Part shown: positions 28,978 through 38,831 of the stretch, one piece after another | How positions within the stretch are numbered: position 1 is the stretch's first letter | Layout: each line of letters starts with the position of its first letter | NCBI GenBank assembly: GCA_025355105.1 | Contig: JANYAE010000006.1 | Coordinates: 1-64,000 of the forward strand | Direction of reading: 5' to 3' | Source: Pseudomonadota bacterium | GTDB taxonomy: Bacteria > Pseudomonadota > Gammaproteobacteria > Steroidobacterales > Steroidobacteraceae | Length of the DNA stretch: 64,000 bases | Position numbers and translations under genes: made by a program | Notes under the pieces: generated by a model | What the model saw: the letters and a program-made list of their open reading frames with translations, nothing else | Database searches by the model: none | Told to the model about the DNA's origin: nothing

Positions 28978-31269
28978 TCAGCGCAGCGCCGCGGTGGCCG
29001 CGTCGAGCGCGCGCCGGTAGGCGTCGAGCGCCGCGGCCGTCATCGTGACCGAATCGCCGACCTCGCTCCAGTGGCGTTCCTCGACCGCCTCGCGGACCGC
29101 GGGTAGCGTCTTGGCACCATAGCCGGTATACAGGCCCGGCGCATAGACCATGTGCCGGTACCACGGCCGGCCCGGCAAACCGGGCTCGCCGAGCAGCGCC
29201 CGCTCGGCACCGGCGAGCAGGCCGTTGGCCGCGGCGGCACGCGCCGGCGTCAGGCGCGCCGGATCGGCGAGCGCCGCGGCATAGGCCGCGTCGAAGGCGC
29301 GGGCGCTCGTGCCGAGCGCCGTCGCGGCGTTCCTGAGCGGCGCGAAGTTCAGGTACGGCACGTCGGCGTCGCGTGCCGGCGGACCGACCGGATCGGTCAC
29401 GTTCACCGCCAGCTCGTAGATCTTCTCGTCGAGCAGCCGATGGTTGTCCTGGGCCTCCTCGCGGATCCGGTCGGCGTAGCGCTCGATCTCCTCGACATAG
29501 CGTGCGACGGTCGCCGAGAAGTCCTGCGCGCGCAGCGGCACGAGGTCGGCGTCGGCGAGCCGCAGCATCACGTGACCGGCGACCTTGGCGAGCGTCACGC
29601 CGTAGCGCAGGTCCGGGTCCTCGACCTTGATGTAGTGGTCGAAGGAGTCGTACAGCGAGTGGTAGACGCCACCGGGCTCGCTGCCACCGAAGCCGAGGTG
29701 CAGCGAGGGGATGCCGGCGTGCTGCAGGAAAGGCGTGAAGTCCGAGCCCGAGCCGAGCGGCTCGAGCGGCAGGTCGCCGCCGTCGAGCAGGCCCTTGGCG
29801 ACGCGGCGCTCCTCGGGGGTGTGCGCGGCGCCGCGGCTCGCGCCGACGATCGCCGCGGCGCGGGCCCGCGCCAGGACGCTCGCCGCCTGCAGCGGATCCA
29901 GCACGCCCGCCGCGACCTCGTTCAGCAGCCTTTGCAGCGTATGACTGCCGCCCGCGCCGAGGAAACCGCGCGTGTTCGAGTCGGAATTGACGTAGGCGAC
30001 CGCCTTGCCGGCGAGCTCCGCGGCGTGCGTTTCGACCCACTCGGTCGATCCCAGCAGCCCGGCCTCCTCGCCATCCCAGCTCGCGTAGACCAGCGTGCGC
30101 TTCGGACGCCAGCCGCTGGCGGCGAGCGCGCCGATCGCTTTCATCTCCGCCATCAGCGCGACGTTGCCCGACAGCGGGTCGTCGGCGCCGAACACCCAGC
30201 CGTCGTGGTGGTTGCCGCGCAGCACCCACTGGTCCGGGTAGGCGCTGCCGGCGAGCTTGGCGACGACGTCGTAGATCTCGCGCTGTGCCCAGTCGGAGCT
30301 GATCGCGAGATGGGCGCGGGCCGGGCCTGGCCCGATGTGGTACGTGAACGGCAGGCCGCCGCGCCACGCCGCCGGCGCGCGCGGACCGCCGAGCGCCTCG
30401 AGGAACGGTCGCGCATCGCGGTAGGAGATCGGCAGCACCGGGATCTTGAGCAGCGACTGGGCGGCCGAGCGATCGATGCGCGGCGCGTCCTTGGTGGCGC
30501 CGATCCCCGGTGTCAGCGGATCGCCGGAGTAAATCGGCATGTCGGCGACCGAGCCGCGCTGCAGCCCCGCCGCCGGGCGGCCGGCGCCAGCCGGGTAGGT
30601 GTCGGCCGCGCCGTAGCCATCGTCACGCGGGTCGCTGTAGATGATGCAGCCGATCGCGCCGTGCTCGTAGGCGAGCTTCGGCTTCAGGCCACGCCAGCCG
30701 CCGCCGTAGCGGGCGATCACGATTCGTCCCTTGACCGAGACGTTGCGACGCGCGAGCTCCTTGTAGTCGTCCGGCATGCCGAAGTTGACGTAGACGAGCT
30801 CGCCGGTGACGTCGCCGTCCGCGCCATAGACGTTGTACGGTGGCAGCACGCCCTTGGTGCGCGACGAGCTGCGGTCGCCCGCGATCGGCGGCTCGACGAG
30901 CGCTGCGGTGAAGCGGTGCGGGCCGACGAGCTCCAGCGCGACGTGCGTCGGCGTCGGGTAGAGCACGTAAAAGGTCTCGATCTGCGCCTGCCAGCCCCAG
31001 GCGCGGAAACGCTCGAGCATGAACTCGGCGTTGGCCTTGTCGTGCGGCGAACCGACCTGGTTCGGCTCGGCCGACATCCGCTCCAGCCAGGCGCGCATCT
31101 CGCGCGCGTCGAGCTGCTCGTCGAAGCGCGCCTCGAGCGCGAGCTCGGCGCGCGCGTTGCCGGCCTCGAAGCCGATCATCGGCGGCGCGGCCTCGCCGGC
31201 GACGAGCGCCGCCGCCGGCAGCAACGTGGCGATCAGCAGGGTCGTGAGGCGGGGGAGGCCGATGGGCAT
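28978..31269 (-). CDS. M28-family metallopeptidase with transferrin-receptor-like dimerisation domain (glutamate carboxypeptidase II-like), exported
   Basis: Signal peptide; VLRGNHHDGWVFGADDPLSGNVALMAEMKAIG; VYASWDGEEAGLLGSTEWVE; SGSDFTPFLQHAGIPSLHLGFGG. Confidence 0.9.
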   Translation of the reverse strand: MPIGLPRLTTLLIATLLPAAALVAGEAAPPMIGFEAGNARAELALEARFDEQLDAREMRAWLERMSAEPNQVGSPHDKANAEFMLERFRAWGWQAQIETFYVLYPTPTHVALELVGPHRFTAALVEPPIAGDRSSSRTKGVLPPYNVYGADGDVTGELVYVNFGMPDDYKELARRNVSVKGRIVIARYGGGWRGLKPKLAYEHGAIGCIIYSDPRDDGYGAADTYPAGAGRPAAGLQRGSVADMPIYSGDPLTPGIGATKDAPRIDRSAAQSLLKIPVLPISYRDARPFLEALGGPRAPAAWRGGLPFTYHIGPGPARAHLAISSDWAQREIYDVVAKLAGSAYPDQWVLRGNHHDGWVFGADDPLSGNVALMAEMKAIGALAASGWRPKRTLVYASWDGEEAGLLGSTEWVETHAAELAGKAVAYVNSDSNTRGFLGAGGSHTLQRLLNEVAAGVLDPLQAASVLARARAAAIVGASRGAAHTPEERRVAKGLLDGGDLPLEPLGSGSDFTPFLQHAGIPSLHLGFGGSEPGGVYHSLYDSFDHYIKVEDPDLRYGVTLAKVAGHVMLRLADADLVPLRAQDFSATVARYVEEIERYADRIREEAQDNHRLLDEKIYELAVNVTDPVGPPARDADVPYLNFAPLRNAATALGTSARAFDAAYAAALADPARLTPARAAAANGLLAGAERALLGEPGLPGRPWYRHMVYAPGLYTGYGAKTLPAVREAVEERHWSEVGDSVTMTAAALDAYRRALDAATAALR

Positions 31270-31275
31270 GGTGGT

Positions 31276-32094
31276 CTACTCGAAGCTGAGCGGAAGGTCC
31301 GGATGGCGTGGCTTGCACGGGCGGTCGAGCCCGACGAGCGGATAGCGCTCGGTGGACGGCGCCGGCTCGCCGTCGCACAGGGCCTTGTTGACGAGCGTGA
31401 TTTCAAGCGTCAGCGGAACGCTGGTGCCCGGCACGCAACCGTCGTTGTTGTTGCCGTGCACGTGGGCGACATGGAAATGGCGCAGCAGCTCGGTCATCTC
31501 CGCCTCGAACTCCGGCCAGCGCCGGTCCAGCTCGTGAAACTCGATCACCAGTCCCGCGACCCGCGACCACAGCGTGCGGGACGCGGCGAGCACGGCGTAC
31601 TCTGAGCCCTCGATGTCCATCTTCACGAGCACCCAGCGCGCAGGGTCGGCGCCGCGGACCCGCGTCAGCAGCTCCTCGAGCGTCGCCAGCCCGGGACCCG
31701 GATGGGCGGCGACCATCAGCTTGAGGAAGGTGTGGCGGGCGAAGAAGCGACGAAACGCGGCCGGCTTGCCGAGACCGCGCGCGATCTCGAGCGCGCGCAG
31801 CAAGCGCAGCTGCAGCAGCACGCGGCCCAGGTTCTTGAGCACGCGCGCGCGGATGATCTCGGGACCGGTCGTGCCGTCGACGCAGGTGACCTCGAGTGCC
31901 GGTGCGACCGCGAGCAGCGCTTCCTCGAACGACCAGTCGGCCTCGACGCCGAGCGACAGGAGCGCCGCGCTCGAGGTCGCGAGGCGCCGCGGCAGCACGT
32001 AGCCGCCATCAGTGTCACGGCCGAGTCGCACCCGGTCGGGGAACTGCCGCGGGCGAAAGGCACGCAGGGACGGTTTTCCGGTGCTGGTGTTCAT
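31276..32094 (-). CDS. FkbM-like methyltransferase
   Basis: RVRLGRDTDGGYVLPRR...LVKMDIEGSEYAVLAASRTL...GLVIEFHELDRRW. Confidence 0.7.
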   Translation of the reverse strand: MNTSTGKPSLRAFRPRQFPDRVRLGRDTDGGYVLPRRLATSSAALLSLGVEADWSFEEALLAVAPALEVTCVDGTTGPEIIRARVLKNLGRVLLQLRLLRALEIARGLGKPAAFRRFFARHTFLKLMVAAHPGPGLATLEELLTRVRGADPARWVLVKMDIEGSEYAVLAASRTLWSRVAGLVIEFHELDRRWPEFEAEMTELLRHFHVAHVHGNNNDGCVPGTSVPLTLEITLVNKALCDGEPAPSTERYPLVGLDRPCKPRHPDLPLSFE

Positions 32095-32133
32095 CGCGGC
32101 GCCGGCAGACTAGCAGAAAGGCCTGCCGGCCGG

Positions 32134-33207
32134 CTAACGGCGCCGCAGCGGCTGCCGCATCAGCGCATCGAGCTTCTCGATGACGTCGCGCGGCGTGATC
32201 AGGTCCATCACGCCCGGCAGTTCGATCTTCTTCGTCCACGGCAGCTCGGCGGGCTCCTTGCCGAGGAGCTGGCGCGCGGCCTCGGTGTAGCGGTCCACGC
32301 AGCTCGAGCGGCTGAGGTAGGGCCCGCAGCGCGCGACCCGGGTCGCGGCGTACAGGCCTATGACCGGCAGGCCCACCGCCGTCGCCATGTGCGCCGGGCC
32401 CGAATCCGGGGTCACGAGCACGTCCGCTCGCGCCAGCAGGGCGAGCAGTTCCGGCAGCGTGTCCTTGCCGACCTGGTCGATGACCGGGAGCCGCGCGGCG
32501 TGCACGATCGCGTCGGCCATCGCCCGCTCGCTGGCGGCGGGCCCGCCGCAGAGGATGACGCGCATGCCGTGCGCCGCCACGGCGTGGTCGGCCACCGCCG
32601 CATAGTGCTCGGCACGCCAGTTCCGAAGCGGATGACTCGAGCAGGGGCTGATGACGAGCGTCGGGCGCGCACCTGGCGCGAGGCGCTCGGCGTAGGCGCG
32701 CGCCGCGTCGGGTAGCGGCAGTTCCCAGCGCAGCTGCCGGTCGTGCACGCCGAGCGCCTCGGCGAATCCGAACAAGCCGTCGAGCACGTGCTGGTTGCCG
32801 GTGGCGTGGATGCGGTCGGTGGTGAACAGCCACTGCAGCTCCTGGGCCCGTGGCCGGTCGAAGCCGAGCTTGACGTCAGCGCGGACCAGCGACGAGATCA
32901 GACTCGCGCGAAACGCGAGCTGCATGTGCAGCAGCACGTCGAAGCGGCGCCCGGCGAGCGCGCGCCGCAGCCGGAGGAATTCGCCGAGGCCGCCGCGCTT
33001 GTCGTAGCTGATAAACTCGACGTTTGGCACCAGCGAGAGCAGCTTGTGCTCCAGCTTGCCGATGATCCAAGTGAACTGCGTGCGCGGCCACGCCGCCTCG
33101 AGCGTGCGCAGCACGGCGAGCGTGTGGCAGGCGTCGCCGATCGCCGAGAGCCTGAGGATGCAGACGCTGGCGGGCGGCGATGTGTGGAACTGTGCGAGGG
33201 AAGACAT
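32134..33207 (-). CDS. Glycosyltransferase family 9 (LPS heptosyltransferase)
   Basis: VCILRLSAIGDACHTLAVLRTLEAAWPRTQFTWIIGKLE...ISPCSSHPLRNWRAEHYAAVADH...VTPDSGPAHMATAVGLPVIGLY. Confidence 0.9.
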   Translation of the reverse strand: MSSLAQFHTSPPASVCILRLSAIGDACHTLAVLRTLEAAWPRTQFTWIIGKLEHKLLSLVPNVEFISYDKRGGLGEFLRLRRALAGRRFDVLLHMQLAFRASLISSLVRADVKLGFDRPRAQELQWLFTTDRIHATGNQHVLDGLFGFAEALGVHDRQLRWELPLPDAARAYAERLAPGARPTLVISPCSSHPLRNWRAEHYAAVADHAVAAHGMRVILCGGPAASERAMADAIVHAARLPVIDQVGKDTLPELLALLARADVLVTPDSGPAHMATAVGLPVIGLYAATRVARCGPYLSRSSCVDRYTEAARQLLGKEPAELPWTKKIELPGVMDLITPRDVIEKLDALMRQPLRRR

Positions 33208-33940
33208 GCGGCTTGAACGCGTCGCGACCGAGACCGGCGCGATCCTATACGACCCCTCGCGCCTCGACCATCCGACGGCGGCCGAGTTCGACGCGGCGGC
33301 ACTGGCGGCGGCCGGCCGCGTCACCGCCACCGCCACCGGCCGCGGCAGCGCCTGGTTCCTCGCCGCGAGCGGTTCCGCAGCCGGGGCGACGGTGCTGCGA
33401 CACTATCGCCGCGGCGGCTGGATCGCGCGCCTGGTCGCCGACCGCTACCTGTGGCGCGGCGAGGAAGCCACCCGCGCCTTCCGCGAGCTGCGCCTGCTGG
33501 CTGCGATCGAGGCGCTCGGCCTGCCGGCGGCGCGACCGGTCGCGGCGCGCTACGCGCGCAGCGGCGCAGGCTATCGCGCCGATCTGCTGACGCTGGCGAT
33601 CCCGGCGGCGCAACCGCTGGCCGCGCGGCTCGGCGACGGACTCGCGCCGGCCGTGTGGCGGCGCATCGGCGCGACGATCCGCGATTTTCACGACGCCGGC
33701 ATCCGGCATGCCGACCTGAATGCCCGCAACGTGCTGCTCGACGCCGCCGACCGCGTGCACCTGATCGACTTCGACCGTGGCGCGCTGGCCGCGCCGGGCG
33801 CCTGGCGCGAGCGCAACCTGCGGCGCCTGCGCCGCTCGCTGCTCAAGCTCGCCGGCACCGCGCCCGCGGGCGCCGATCCGGCCGGCTGGAGCGAGCTCCT
33901 CGCCGGCTACCGGATGCCGCGCAGCGCGCCGCCGCGGTAG
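33206..33940 (+). CDS. kdkA: 3-deoxy-D-manno-octulosonic acid kinase (KdkA-like)
   Basis: YRRGGWIARLVADRYLWRGEEATRAFRELRLLA...FHDAGIRHADLNARNVLLDAADRVHLIDFDRG. Confidence 0.87.
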   Translation: MRLERVATETGAILYDPSRLDHPTAAEFDAAALAAAGRVTATATGRGSAWFLAASGSAAGATVLRHYRRGGWIARLVADRYLWRGEEATRAFRELRLLAAIEALGLPAARPVAARYARSGAGYRADLLTLAIPAAQPLAARLGDGLAPAVWRRIGATIRDFHDAGIRHADLNARNVLLDAADRVHLIDFDRGALAAPGAWRERNLRRLRRSLLKLAGTAPAGADPAGWSELLAGYRMPRSAPPR

Positions 33941-34890
33941 GGATCCGGCTCGCCTTCCCTGGGGCGGAAGCGCTTGTAGCTCCACAGGTACTGCTCGGGG
34001 GCCTTGGCGACGGCGGCCTCGATCAGCGCGTGGTAGCGCGCGACGTCGCGCGCGCCGTCGCCGCTCGGGAAGTCCTCGAGCGGCGCGCCGATGCTCATCA
34101 GGTAGCCGCTGCCGTCGGCGAGCCGCAGCGGGAAGAACGGCAGCACCGCGCAGCGCGTCGCGCGCGCGATGAAGGTCGTGCCGGGATTGCACAGCGCCGG
34201 CACGCCGAACAGCGGCACCACGACCGAGCCCGCGCCGTCGAAGCGCTGGTCGGGCGCGTACAGGGCGATGCCGCCGCGCTTCATGACCTTGAGCAGCTCG
34301 ACGAACTTGTCGTTCGGGATCAGCCGGCCGCTGCGCGTCAGCCGGCCGCGCAGCGCGAGCTGGTTCATGAGCTCGTTACCGGAGCGCTTGTACATGATGT
34401 CGTACTGGTGCCCGGTGCGCGGCAGCACCGCGGCGGCGATCTCGTTGGTCGTGAAGTGGGCGCCGACCAGCAGCACGCCGCGGCCGGCGGCGAGCGCGGC
34501 CTCGAGGTGCTCGCGTCCTTCAAGGCGCGTCAGGCGCTCGAGGCGGCCGCGGCGGTCGAACCAGACCAGCCCGATCTCGAACAGCGAGAACACCAGCGAG
34601 CGGAAGTGCGCATGGCCGATGGCGCGGCGCGCGCGCTCGGTGAGCGCCGGGTAGGCGAGGCGCAGGTTGACGAGCGTGGTGCGCCGGTCGCGGCGCGCCG
34701 CGTACCAGGCGACCGTGCCGAGCGCCCCGGCGAGCGCGCCCTGCACCTTCCAGGGCAGCCGGTCGAGCAGCCGCAGGATGCCAAAGCCGATCCACGTCGG
34801 CCACCAGCGTGGCGCCCAGAAACCGCGCAGGGGCAGCAGCGGCACGCCGCAGGTGGCGTCGTCGGGCGGCGGGATCGCAGGACTGCTCAT
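33907..34890 (-). CDS. lpxL: Lipid A biosynthesis lauroyl/acyltransferase family
   Basis: GVLLVGAHFTTNEIAAAVL (HX4E motif), MYKRSGNELMN, YAPDQRFDGAGSVVVPLFGVPA. Confidence 0.88.
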   Translation of the reverse strand: MSSPAIPPPDDATCGVPLLPLRGFWAPRWWPTWIGFGILRLLDRLPWKVQGALAGALGTVAWYAARRDRRTTLVNLRLAYPALTERARRAIGHAHFRSLVFSLFEIGLVWFDRRGRLERLTRLEGREHLEAALAAGRGVLLVGAHFTTNEIAAAVLPRTGHQYDIMYKRSGNELMNQLALRGRLTRSGRLIPNDKFVELLKVMKRGGIALYAPDQRFDGAGSVVVPLFGVPALCNPGTTFIARATRCAVLPFFPLRLADGSGYLMSIGAPLEDFPSGDGARDVARYHALIEAAVAKAPEQYLWSYKRFRPREGEPDPYRGGALRGIR

Positions 34891-34931
34891 GGGCGGTATG
34901 ATCTCTAGATCGCGACCTGGCGGGCTGGCGC

Positions 34932-36206
34932 TTGCGACTACTTTACATCTGCCTCGGGTACGGCCTCGCACCCTTCCTGCTCGCCGCATCGCTGTGGCGG
35001 GGCCTCCGCGACCGCAGCTACTGGCAGGCGCTGCCGGAGCGCTTCGGCTTCGGCGCGGCGGTCGCCGCCGGCGGGCTGTGGGTGCACGCGGTGTCGGTCG
35101 GCGAGGTGCAGGCTGCGGCGAGCCTCGTGCAGGCGCTGCGCAGGCGCTATCCGGAATTGCCGCTGACGCTGACGACGTCGACCCCGACCGGGCGCGGCAG
35201 GGCGACCCGCCTGTTCGGCGACGAGGTCGGCGTCCGCTACCTGCCGTATGACCTGCCCGGGCCGGTCCGGCGCTTCCTCGACCGGGTCCGACCGCGCGTC
35301 GCCATCGTGCTCGAGACCGAACTCTGGCCGAACCTGTTCCGGGCCTGCGAGCGCCGCGGCGTACCACTGGTGCTGGCGAGCGCGCGCGTCTCCGAGCGCT
35401 CGGTGCGGCGCTACCGCCGGCTCGGTGGGCTGGTGCGCGAGACGCTCGCCGGCAGGGTCATCGTCGCGGCGCAGAGCACGGCCGACGCCGAGCGCTTCGC
35501 GAGCCTCGGCGCCGATGCGGCGCGCGTCCACGTGACCGGCAACCTCAAGTTCGATTTCGAGCTGCCGCCCGAGACCGAGGCGCGTGGTCGTGAGTTGCGC
35601 GTGGCGCTCGGCGCCGCGCGGCCGGTGTGGGTGGCGGGCAGTACGCACGAGGGCGAAGAGGAGCAGGTCCTCGACGCGCACCAGCGGCTGCTGCCGAGCC
35701 ACCCGGACGCGCTGCTCGTGCTGGTGCCGCGCCACCCGCCGCGCTTCGAGTCGGTCGCTGCGCTGCTGCGCCGGCGCGGGGTGGCGTTCGTGACGCGCTC
35801 CAGCGGCGCCGCGGTGACGACCGCGACCCGGGTGCTGCTCGTCGACGCACTCGGCGAGCTCGTGAACTTCTACGCCGCTGCGGACGTCGCCTTCGTCGGC
35901 GGCAGCCTGGTGCCGGTCGGGGGCCACAACCTGCTCGAGCCGGCGGCGCTCGCCAGGCCGGTCGTGACCGGGCCGCATACCGCAAGCGCCGCGCCGGTCG
36001 CGCGCCTGCTGATCGAAGCCGGGGCCGCCGAGGTGGTCGCTGACGGCGCCGCGCTCGCGGCGGCGGTCGGGCGGCTGCTCGGCGATCGCGAGGCGGCGCT
36101 CGCCGCCGGTCGCGCCGGGCTCGCCGCAGTGCGCGACAACCGGGGGACGCTCGCGCGCTTTCTCGCGCTGCTCGAGTCGCTGCTCGGCGCGCGCGCCGCT
36201 ACTTGA
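34932..36206 (+). CDS. waaA: 3-deoxy-D-manno-octulosonic acid transferase
   Basis: LWVHAVSVGEVQAAASLVQALRRRYPELPLTLTTSTPTGRGRA...WVAGSTHEGEEEQVL...GGSLVPVGGHNLLEPAAL. Confidence 0.96.
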   Translation: MRLLYICLGYGLAPFLLAASLWRGLRDRSYWQALPERFGFGAAVAAGGLWVHAVSVGEVQAAASLVQALRRRYPELPLTLTTSTPTGRGRATRLFGDEVGVRYLPYDLPGPVRRFLDRVRPRVAIVLETELWPNLFRACERRGVPLVLASARVSERSVRRYRRLGGLVRETLAGRVIVAAQSTADAERFASLGADAARVHVTGNLKFDFELPPETEARGRELRVALGAARPVWVAGSTHEGEEEQVLDAHQRLLPSHPDALLVLVPRHPPRFESVAALLRRRGVAFVTRSSGAAVTTATRVLLVDALGELVNFYAAADVAFVGGSLVPVGGHNLLEPAALARPVVTGPHTASAAPVARLLIEAGAAEVVADGAALAAAVGRLLGDREAALAAGRAGLAAVRDNRGTLARFLALLESLLGARAAT

Positions 36207-37614
36207 CCGAGACGGTCTGGCTGAGCCAGCCGTTGACGCGTACCACGCGCGTCTCGTCGAGCGTGCCGACCGCCTGCTCGAGCGTCAGGACGTTGAGCAC
36301 GTAGTCGTAGCGCGAGCGGGCGTAGTTGGTCTGCGCGTCGAACAGGCGCTGCCGTGCCAGCAGCACGTCGACCGCGGTGCGCGTGCCGACTTCGTAGCCG
36401 GCTTCGGTCGCGGCGAGCGCGGTCTTGCTCGACTCGACCGCCTGCTTGAGCGCCTGCACGCGCGAGATCTCGCTGATCACGCCGAGATAGGAATCGCGCG
36501 TCGAGCGCTCGGTGGCGCGCGCGGTGGTTTCGAGGTGCTCGCGTGCGGCGCGGTGGCGGTACACGGCCTCGCGGACCTTCGACGAGGCGTAGCCGCCGGA
36601 GTAGATCGGCACCGTCAGCTGCAGGGCGATCTGCCGGTCGTTGTTCCAGCTGTCGGCCGGAAACGCCAGCAGCTGGCCGAAGGTCGGGCTGCTCGGGTCC
36701 GGGTCGGTGTACGAGGTCGTCGCCGAGGTATTGACCCCCGAACGCCGCGCCACGAGATCGAGCGTCGGCAGGTGGCCGGAGCGCGCCACGGAAATGTTCT
36801 CGCGCGCGATGTCCGCGGCGAGCCGCGCCGACGACAGCGCCAGGTTCTGGTCGAGCGCCGTCTTGACCCACTGGTCCTCGTTGACCGGATCCGGGTTCAC
36901 GAGCGGCATGTCGTCGCCCGGCCGCGCCAGGTCGTCGAAGGCGTCGCCGGTGACTTCGCGGAGCTGGTCGCGGGTCGTGGCGAGCGTGCGCTTGGCGCCG
37001 ATCACCGTCGCGATCGCCTGGTCATTGGCCGCCTTGGCCTCCTCGACGTCGGTGATGGCGATCAGGCCAACCTCGAAGCGCTTCTGCGCCTGTTCGAGTT
37101 GCCGCGCGATCGCCTCGCGCGAGGCCTCCGCCGCGTCGAGCGTGTCGCGCGCGGCGAGCACGTTGAAGTACGCGGTCGCGGTGCGCACGATCAGGGTCTG
37201 CTGCGCGGCGCGGTAGTCCACCTCCGCCTGCGCGACCTGCACGTCCGCCTGCTTCAGCATCGCGAACTGGTCCCAGCGGAACAGCGTCTGCTTGAGCTGC
37301 AGGGCCCACTGCTTGGTGTCGCTCTTGTTGACCGTCGGCAGCAGCGTAAAGCCGGTGCTGGTGAAGTACGGCGAGGTCGAGGACAGCTCGTCGTGCGCGT
37401 AGGAGCCGGTACCGGTCAGCTGCGGCAGCAGCGACGACAGCGCCTGCGGGCGGGCTTCCAGTGACGCCATGTGGTTGGCCTCGGCCTCGCGCAGCTGCGG
37501 GTCGTTGCGCAGCGCGCGGTGGTAGACCTCGGTCAGGTCCGCCGCCGACGCCAGGCCGGGCAGGGCGAGCGCCGCCGCCGTGAGCAGTGCGGTCCGAAGC
37601 AGGGTCGATTTCAT
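36199..37614 (-). CDS. tolC: TolC family outer membrane efflux protein
   Basis: Signal peptide MKSTLLRTALLTAAALALPGLASA, DLTEVYHRALRNDPQLREAEANH...EVGTRTAVDVLLARQRLFDAQTNYARSRYDYVLNVLTLEQAVGTL. Confidence 0.93.
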   Translation of the reverse strand: MKSTLLRTALLTAAALALPGLASAADLTEVYHRALRNDPQLREAEANHMASLEARPQALSSLLPQLTGTGSYAHDELSSTSPYFTSTGFTLLPTVNKSDTKQWALQLKQTLFRWDQFAMLKQADVQVAQAEVDYRAAQQTLIVRTATAYFNVLAARDTLDAAEASREAIARQLEQAQKRFEVGLIAITDVEEAKAANDQAIATVIGAKRTLATTRDQLREVTGDAFDDLARPGDDMPLVNPDPVNEDQWVKTALDQNLALSSARLAADIARENISVARSGHLPTLDLVARRSGVNTSATTSYTDPDPSSPTFGQLLAFPADSWNNDRQIALQLTVPIYSGGYASSKVREAVYRHRAAREHLETTARATERSTRDSYLGVISEISRVQALKQAVESSKTALAATEAGYEVGTRTAVDVLLARQRLFDAQTNYARSRYDYVLNVLTLEQAVGTLDETRVVRVNGWLSQTVSVK

Positions 37615-37717
37615 GCCGTCAGGTCCCTTCGTCTGGTGCGGCCGGCCGGAGGGTCGGGCGTGCCGGAACTCTATCGTTCCGGGCCGGGTGGCCCCAACGG
37701 CCGGTCGCGCAGGCCGA

Positions 37718-38038
37718 TCAGTATGTCGCAAGCGCCGGGTCTACGTCGCGCTGCCAGGCCAGTATGCCGCCGGTGAGGTTGGCGACCGACCGAAAGCCCT
37801 GTGCCTCGAGGTAGCGTGCGACCGCGAGGCTGCGGCCACCGGAGCGGCACAGCACGACCACGTCGCGGCTGCGCTCGAGCTCGCCGAGCCGCGCCGGGAG
37901 GTCGTTCATCGGGATGTGCAAGCTCTCCGGCAGCCGCGCAATTTCCAGTTCCCAAGCCTCGCGGACGTCCAGCAGCAGGGTGCCCGGGCGGCCGGCGAAG
38001 GTCGCCACGAAATCCGCCGGAGTCAGCTCGCGGACCAT
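37718..38038 (-). CDS. Rhodanese-like domain protein
   Basis: GTLLLDVREAWELEIARLPESLHIPMNDLPARL...VVLCRSGGRSLAVARYLEAQGF. Confidence 0.92.
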   Translation of the reverse strand: MVRELTPADFVATFAGRPGTLLLDVREAWELEIARLPESLHIPMNDLPARLGELERSRDVVVLCRSGGRSLAVARYLEAQGFRSVANLTGGILAWQRDVDPALATY

Positions 38039-38051
38039 CCCGCCGCCGGCC

Positions 38052-38702
38052 TCAGAACACGAAGGCCGACGGCCGGCGGGCGTTGACGAGCGGGTCGATC
38101 ACCGTCTCGAACAGGTCCACCTGAGCGAACTCGTGGTCACCACTGCGGGTCACGAGCCTGGCGGTCATCGGCTCGCCGGTCCCGACCACGACGAACAGTC
38201 GCCCGCCGACCTTGAGCCACTGCTCGTAGCGCCGGTCGTACTCCGGCAGCGAGCCGGTCAGCACCACGACGTCGTAGCGCTGGGGCGCCTGCCAGGAGGT
38301 GGCGTCGGTGGCGAGCACCCCGACGCCGGGGAAGCCGGCGGCACGCAGATTGTCGGTCGCTAGCGCGACGAGCTCGGCGTGGATCTCGAGCGAGGTGACC
38401 TGACCGCCGAGCGCGGCGAGGCACGCGGTCAGGCAGCCGCTGCCGGTGCCGACTTCGAGCACGCTCTCGCCGGGGCGGACCTCCAGCGCCTGCAGGATCC
38501 GGCCGTGGATCTTGGGTGCCAGCATCGATTGGCCGGCCGGCAGCGGAATCGCGGTGTCGGCGAAGGCAATGTCGCGGTAGCCGGGCGCCGCGAAGCGCTC
38601 GCGCGGGACGACCGCGAGGACCTCGAGCACCTCCGGATCAAGCACGTCCCAGGCCCGCACCTGCTGCTGGATCATCTGCTGTCGAGCGGCTTCGAAGTCC
38701 AT
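38052..38702 (-). CDS. Protein-L-isoaspartate O-methyltransferase-like protein
   Basis: MDFEAARQQMIQQQVRAWDVLDPEVLEVLAVVPRERFAAPGYRDIAFADTAIPLPAGQSMLAPKIHGRILQAL...VLEVGTGSGCLTACLAAL. Confidence 0.87.
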   Translation of the reverse strand: MDFEAARQQMIQQQVRAWDVLDPEVLEVLAVVPRERFAAPGYRDIAFADTAIPLPAGQSMLAPKIHGRILQALEVRPGESVLEVGTGSGCLTACLAALGGQVTSLEIHAELVALATDNLRAAGFPGVGVLATDATSWQAPQRYDVVVLTGSLPEYDRRYEQWLKVGGRLFVVVGTGEPMTARLVTRSGDHEFAQVDLFETVIDPLVNARRPSAFVF

Positions 38703-38831
38703 AGAAAATGCCGTGCTGGAGAGGCTCATGAGCTGAGCGTCGGGAGGCCCGGAGGTTACGGAGTTTCCGGCCGAGCGACAAGCGAGGAAGTCCCCTGGAA
38801 TCGACAATTATGGTGAATCCGTCGGTCCGCT

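Noticed and set aside
29152-31605. 817-aa plus-strand ORF antisense to the M28 peptidase
   Set aside because: Shadow ORF from GC-rich third positions; no domain
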